NCBI GenBank assembly: GCA_902465465.1
Contig: CABQNF010000049.1
Span: 1-7,278 of the forward strand
Reading direction: 5' to 3'
Origin: an uncultured Collinsella sp.
GTDB lineage: Bacteria > Actinomycetota > Coriobacteriia > Coriobacteriales > Coriobacteriaceae
DNA length: 7,278 nt
Position numbers and translations under genes: made by a program. The notes beneath the pieces are model-generated. The model saw only the letters and a program-made list of their open reading frames with translations, made no database searches and had not been told where the DNA came from. Shown piece after piece: positions 3,973-7,278 of the stretch (the stretch's first letter is position 1; each line of letters starts with the position of its first letter).

Positions 3973-6690
3973 TCAGTTGTTATTGCCACCATCGAGCAAT
4001 GCCTCAAAATCCTTCGCCGGCATGGGGCGGTAGTAGAGGAAGCCCTGAGCGTAGCGGGCGCCCATTTGTCGTAGCATGTTCGCCTGCTCATTTGTCTCGA
4101 CGCCTTCGACCACGACGGGCAGATGGAGCGACTGCGCCATTTCGAGCATCGATGAAATGATTTGCGTGCTGCGGCCTTGATCGCGGTCGGTGGGCACAAA
4201 GGTGCGGTCGAGCTTGATGACGTCGACGTTGACGTTCTTGAGCATCGCGAGCGTGGACTGACCGGTGCCAAAATCGTCCATATAGGTCGAGAGGCCGCGG
4301 GTGTGCAGATCTGCGGTCAGCTTATCCACGGCCTCGGATTCTCCCGTATAAGCCGTCTCGGTGATCTCGATACGCATGAGCTCGGGCGGTAGGTTGTATT
4401 GGGCGGCGAGCGTCCCCATATGTTCGGCAACGTCGCAGGCAAGGATATCCACGCGCGACACATTAAGCGAGACCGGAACCACGCGAAGACGGCGATCGAG
4501 ACGCTCGCGAAGCCATATGGCGACACCCTGCCAAATGTACTTGTCGAGCGTCACTACAAAGCCGCTTTCCTCGAGTGCGGGGATAAACGTTGCGGGCGAA
4601 ATGAGAGAGCCGTCCTTGTCAATCCAGCGGGTGAGTGCTTCGGCGCCAATAATCTCGCCGGTTTCCATATCGACCTGGGGCTGAAGATAGTACGTGATGC
4701 GACCATTTGACAGCGCGTACTGGAATTCGGTCAGCGTGCGGTGGAACGCGACTTCGCGCTCGTACTCCGTGGGGCGGAAAATGGAAATGCGCTCCTTAAA
4801 GTCGTTTTTTGCGCGTCGATTGGTAAACATGGCCTTTGCCTGCGCATCGATGGTGATTTCCTCATTGGAGTCGATGGGGTAAACGCCCATGGACGGCCAG
4901 AAACCTACGCCGTCATCATGCCTGGCTACTGCCTCACGAACGCGGTTGTAGATTTGATGGACGGTGATGTGCTTAAAGGGGATGAGTACACAAAAGTCAT
5001 CTTGGCCCCAGTACCCTGCGACGCCCATATCGGCATTCTCGATGTCCTTGAGGACCGTGCCCACATCGGCGAGTACGCGGTCGCCCTCGGCCTGGCCGTG
5101 CCATTCATTAAACAGGCGCATGTGGCCCATGTCGACCGTGGCGATGCACCAGGTGCCGTTGCGCCTTGTTTCGAGAAATGCGTTGGCGCGCCGCATAAAC
5201 TCGCTGGGTCGATAGAGGCCCGTGAGCGAGTCGATACGTTCGGCGATGGCGCTTTTGCGCTCAGCCTCGGGTATGGGGAGGCTGTCGTTGGGAACAAGCC
5301 CGCCGGCCGTGCGAAGGCGACGGTCGAGTTCGCCTAAAACGGCGGTCGCCTGATGGGTTAAGTGCTCGTAAAATGCCGGGACGACAAGACAGACGGGAGT
5401 AATGGTGTCGCCTGCGATTCGAACAGGAGCGAAAACGGCCTCTTTAAGGTGGCGGGTCAGTTGCTCGAATGCCTCGTGGTCTAGGTCGTTGCTGAGCACG
5501 ACGAACTGGACGCTTCGTGAACGGTAGACCCGGCTCCTGCCGCGGGTGATCGACAGCATGCGGCCTGCGTATTCGGCAAGCATGTTGTCGACAGCCTCGG
5601 CCCCGTAGAGCTCGTTGAGCTTTGTCGTGCCACGAACGCGCACCGCTATAAGCCCTGTCTCGCAACGATCGCGGCGGCAGGCGTCGATGGCGTTGGCCAG
5701 CATGCGCTGCGTTCCGAGGCCTGTGGCGGCGTCGACGGTTTCGGCAAGTGAGTGGTTGACGAGCTCGCCGACATAGAGCGAGGGGACATTTCCGTCTCCG
5801 TCGATACGAAACCCGCGAGCACGGCAAAGGACGTAGTCGCCGACGGCGTTGCGCACACGATACTGCATGACGCGACGGTGCTTGGTGCCGTTGTAGACTT
5901 GGTCGATGTCGTTGATGCAGGCCTCAAGGTCGTCGGGATGGACGCGCGTTTTCCAGTAATCGCGACAGTTGTCAATGTGCTCCGAGGGAAGGCCAAGATC
6001 GCGCAAGGCACCTTGTGACCAAAGGGTGCGATGTTTGTCCAAGTTCTCGATAAAGAAATAACGGCCCTCGTTGAGCATCGAAAAGGCGTCAAAAATACGA
6101 TCGCTTATTTCGAAGTCGTCGGCGTGAACTTGCGTGATATTGCGTCGATCGAGGTGCATGGCATGACGTAGCTTGTAGTCGTACATGCGATGGTCGGCAT
6201 CGAGCGTCATGCGATTGGAAGCCTCGCCCAGGGCGGGGTCGGCATGTGACACTCCGTAGCTAAACGAGCGGGGCATCTCGGAATCGTTGTTTTTGAGTAG
6301 AACCGTTCGGCAGTGTTTCAGACGTTCGGCGAGGTCGTCCTCGGTTGCAATCGTAGATAGGATGGCAAACTCGTCGCCGCCTATGCGAAACGCCGCTTCG
6401 CCCACCTTCATATACAGCTTAAGATAGAGACTTACCTGCAAGATATAGCGGTTGCCCTCGTCATGCCCAAAGACGTCGTTGCAGTGCTTGAGATTGTCGA
6501 TATCGATGAACGCCATGGTAACGGGGGCGTCCTGCTCCCAGAGCTCCTCGAGGGAACGGGCAAAGCCGCCACGGTTGCCAAGCCCAGTAAGCTGGTCGGT
6601 AAAGGCAGTCCTGATCAGATCCTCCTGCCGCTCGAGAAGGTCACGGACGGTCTTTTCGAGCGTTTCGGTGTAATTGCTGACAGTATCCAT
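3973..6690 (-). CDS. Bifunctional-type c-di-GMP protein: GGDEF-PAS-degenerate GGDEF-degenerate GGDEF-EAL
   Basis: A 905-residue soluble protein without membrane segments. Order: short coiled-coil-like helix (1-28); intact GGDEF (about 30-185; DQLTGLGNR, DIDNLKHCND, RIGGDEF with GGDEF at 104-108); PAS_3-like domain (about 197-317; VHPDD, YRVRNAVGDYV); degenerate GGDEF (about 318-466; signature RSVQF, 392-396); a further degenerate GGDEF (about 480-640; starts DSLTGLYR, signature GQDDF, 562-566); EAL phosphodiesterase domain (about 650-900). All usual EAL catalytic positions are visible: Glu684 in EAL, Asn743, Glu775, Asp805-Asp806 in DDFGTG, Lys826, Glu862, Glu865 and Gln882. Both synthesis and hydrolysis of c-di-GMP are therefore predicted. 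No RxxD inhibitory site (KVGE instead). Asn80 replaces the guanine-contacting Asp. An in-frame TAG two codons upstream of ATG 6690 fixes the longest start, despite a weak ribosome binding site. It lies 127 bases upstream of its shorter paralog. Confidence 0.94.
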   Translation of the reverse strand: MDTVSNYTETLEKTVRDLLERQEDLIRTAFTDQLTGLGNRGGFARSLEELWEQDAPVTMAFIDIDNLKHCNDVFGHDEGNRYILQVSLYLKLYMKVGEAAFRIGGDEFAILSTIATEDDLAERLKHCRTVLLKNNDSEMPRSFSYGVSHADPALGEASNRMTLDADHRMYDYKLRHAMHLDRRNITQVHADDFEISDRIFDAFSMLNEGRYFFIENLDKHRTLWSQGALRDLGLPSEHIDNCRDYWKTRVHPDDLEACINDIDQVYNGTKHRRVMQYRVRNAVGDYVLCRARGFRIDGDGNVPSLYVGELVNHSLAETVDAATGLGTQRMLANAIDACRRDRCETGLIAVRVRGTTKLNELYGAEAVDNMLAEYAGRMLSITRGRSRVYRSRSVQFVVLSNDLDHEAFEQLTRHLKEAVFAPVRIAGDTITPVCLVVPAFYEHLTHQATAVLGELDRRLRTAGGLVPNDSLPIPEAERKSAIAERIDSLTGLYRPSEFMRRANAFLETRRNGTWCIATVDMGHMRLFNEWHGQAEGDRVLADVGTVLKDIENADMGVAGYWGQDDFCVLIPFKHITVHQIYNRVREAVARHDDGVGFWPSMGVYPIDSNEEITIDAQAKAMFTNRRAKNDFKERISIFRPTEYEREVAFHRTLTEFQYALSNGRITYYLQPQVDMETGEIIGAEALTRWIDKDGSLISPATFIPALEESGFVVTLDKYIWQGVAIWLRERLDRRLRVVPVSLNVSRVDILACDVAEHMGTLAAQYNLPPELMRIEITETAYTGESEAVDKLTADLHTRGLSTYMDDFGTGQSTLAMLKNVNVDVIKLDRTFVPTDRDQGRSTQIISSMLEMAQSLHLPVVVEGVETNEQANMLRQMGARYAQGFLYYRPMPAKDFEALLDGGNNN

Positions 6691-6828
6691 GTTCTAAGCG
6701 GCTTTCTGAGGTCGGGGCGGATTGCGTCGGGCGAGCTCGTTGTGTACACGCGTCGTTGCTCGGCGTTTTGCATGTATCCAGGCCCCCGCCTTGCTGCGTT
6801 GTTGAGTTAATTTGTCGGCTAATGTTCA

Positions 6829-6841
6829 CTGTTGATAACAG
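6829..6841. repeat. Palindrome CTGTTGATAACAG
   Basis: Perfect 5-base arms CTGTT and AACAG around GAT. It falls about 20-30 bases downstream of the expected start point of the minus-strand promoter at 6868-6873, a plausible place for a repressor site. No known regulator is assigned. Confidence 0.35.
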
Positions 6842-6860
6842 CTGAGTAGTGTAAACAATA

Positions 6861-6884
6861 GTGCACAATTATATATGGGTGCAC
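6861..6884. promoter_or_regulatory. Putative minus-strand promoter: TATAAT flanked by paired GTGCAC palindromes
   Basis: On the minus strand a perfect TATAAT occupies 6873-6868. Identical self-complementary GTGCAC hexamers lie on both sides (6861-6866 and 6879-6884), centres 18 bp apart. No convincing -35 is present at 16-18 bases, so an activator or alternative sigma factor could be needed. Transcription would start near 6861, giving the 905-aa gene a leader of about 170 bases. Confidence 0.4.
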
Positions 6885-6949
6885 ATGCTGTGGGCGGCTA
6901 TTATTCGACAAGCGGTAGCGCGACGATGCGATGTTCGATGAAAATGCGA

Positions 6950-6978
6950 CTGAGACGATATATGTTGACGGGTATACT
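6950..6978 (+). promoter_or_regulatory. Putative promoter of the patatin gene (CTGAGA-17-TATACT)
   Basis: CTGAGA (6950-6955, four of six to TTGACA) and TATACT (6973-6978, five of six to TATAAT) are separated by 17 bases. Transcription would start near 6985, leaving a leader of about 30 bases. An overlapping alternative uses TTGACG (6965-6970) as -35 with a poorer TTGAAT (6987-6992) at 16 bases. Confidence 0.4.
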
Positions 6979-7002
6979 TGTTCCGTTTGAATTTGTGGGG
7001 AC

Positions 7003-7006
7003 GGAG
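7003..7006 (+). promoter_or_regulatory. Ribosome binding site GGAG of the patatin gene
   Basis: GGAG lies 8 bases before ATG 7015. The ATG at 7007 is only 0 bases from it and opens a different frame, so 7015 is the start. Confidence 0.65.
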
Positions 7007-7014
7007 ATGGTCGC

Positions 7015-7278
7015 ATGGCACAGTCAAATACGACGCGCACGGTGGGGCTGGCACTCGAGGGAGGCGGCTACCGCGGTATGTATACGGCGGGCGTGCTCGA
7101 CGTTTGGATGGAGCACGGCTTAACTTGCGACCATATGGTGGGTGTCTCGGCGGGCGCGGCGTTTGGCTACAATTTTAAATCGCGCCAGATCGGCCGCGCC
7201 ATTCGCTACAACAAGGCCTATTGCGCCGACAAACGCTATGCGAGCGTGACCAGCTGGCTGCGAACCGGCGATATGTTC
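7015..7278 (+). CDS. Patatin-like phospholipase, YjjU/COG4667 type (5' part, cut by window end)
   Basis: The first 88 codons of a gene that continues beyond the window. Patatin-type serine hydrolases cleave acyl esters of lipids with a Ser-Asp dyad. The oxyanion-hole motif EGGGYRG (residues 15-21) follows a hydrophobic first strand VGLALE, and the nucleophile elbow GVSAG (43-47) places the catalytic Ser at 45. The next section, with FKSRQIGRAIRYN, Asp-Lys-Arg-Tyr and an LRTGDMF end, has the pattern of the YjjU subgroup of bacterial patatins. The catalytic Asp (DG[GA]) would lie past the right edge. No signal peptide is seen, so it is probably cytoplasmic. It is transcribed away from the cyclic-dinucleotide genes and shares their intergenic region. 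Physiological substrate unknown. Confidence 0.88.
   Translation, partial: MAQSNTTRTVGLALEGGGYRGMYTAGVLDVWMEHGLTCDHMVGVSAGAAFGYNFKSRQIGRAIRYNKAYCADKRYASVTSWLRTGDMF

Larger units (their letters stand above)
6691..7014. other. Divergent intergenic region with putative promoters and palindromes
   Basis: These 324 bases separate the minus-strand 905-aa gene from the plus-strand patatin gene. The part near the 905-aa gene (6691-6800) is GC-rich with no recognised element, and no GEMM-type c-di-GMP riboswitch consensus was found. The stretch 6810-6880 is clearly AT-richer and holds a palindrome CTGTTGATAACAG (6829-6841), two GTGCAC palindromes (6861-6866, 6879-6884) and a minus-strand TATAAT between them. 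The right end holds a plus-strand promoter candidate and the patatin ribosome binding site. Short open frames here have no ribosome binding site or recognisable protein features. Confidence 0.6.

Noticed and set aside
3845..3973. The two cyclic-dinucleotide genes as one gene split by a frameshift
   Set aside because: The downstream protein starts with its own ribosome binding site and complete GGDEF and PAS domains, so it is a second paralog and not a displaced part of the first.
4741..5337. 198-codon plus-strand open frame inside the 905-aa gene
   Set aside because: Antisense to degenerate GGDEF coding sequence, no ribosome binding site and no recognisable domain.
6691..6860. c-di-GMP riboswitch (GEMM) in the long leader of the 905-aa gene
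   Set aside because: Checked because the gene is in c-di-GMP metabolism. The conserved GEMM-I core and tetraloop receptor sequences are not present on either strand.
6641..6868. 75-codon minus-strand open frame in the leader of the 905-aa gene
   Set aside because: It overlaps the start of the 905-aa gene in another frame, has a low-complexity Thr/Gln/Ser-rich product and no ribosome binding site. A leader peptide cannot be excluded but nothing supports it.
6875..7178. Plus-strand open frames overlapping the start of the patatin gene
   Set aside because: They are out of frame with the patatin motifs GGGYRG and GVSAG and arise as shadows; the patatin frame has its own GGAG site.

Overview
The window looks like chromosomal DNA from a GC-rich, low-oxygen-adapted bacterium. 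Protein style and gene content suggest an actinobacterial gut commensal of the Coriobacteriia, possibly Collinsella. That assignment is recognition by eye and was not searched. There are no RNA genes, CRISPR arrays, insertion sequences or phage genes. Five complete genes lie on the minus strand, and one gene cut by the right edge lies on the plus strand.

Left part (52-2251, minus strand, transcribed right to left): a flavodoxin-fold NADPH-dependent FMN reductase-like protein carrying an Isf-type four-cysteine motif; 17 bases later a small ArsC/Spx-fold protein whose catalytic cysteine position is serine; then, after 86 bases, a G3E-family (CobW/COG0523) GTPase with P-loop, CxCC and NKxD motifs. 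The first two are almost certainly cotranscribed. The GTPase has its own strong ribosome binding site and possibly its own promoter. The set suggests redox or metal housekeeping.

Central part (2316-6690, minus strand): two neighbouring paralogous cyclic-dinucleotide signalling proteins, both soluble. The upstream one (905 aa) reads GGDEF, PAS, degenerate GGDEF, second degenerate GGDEF, EAL. The downstream one (509 aa) matches its first half, GGDEF, PAS, degenerate GGDEF, and stops there. One locus therefore supplies a predicted cyclase and a predicted cyclase/phosphodiesterase with equivalent PAS sensors. In both, the intact first GGDEF lacks the inhibitory RxxD site and has Asn where the guanine-contacting Asp of PleD-type cyclases lies. 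The product therefore deserves a direct test. The 127-base gap between the genes holds a strong hairpin that could form in their mRNA.

Right part (6691-7278): a 324-base divergent intergenic region with an AT-rich core, a perfect TATAAT on the minus strand flanked by two GTGCAC palindromes, another short palindrome, and a plausible plus-strand promoter. It is followed by the first 88 codons of a YjjU-like patatin phospholipase.

The most interesting content is the paralogous cyclic-dinucleotide pair with its layered degenerate GGDEF domains and unusual specificity residue. Nothing here amounts to a clearly new defence or mobile system.
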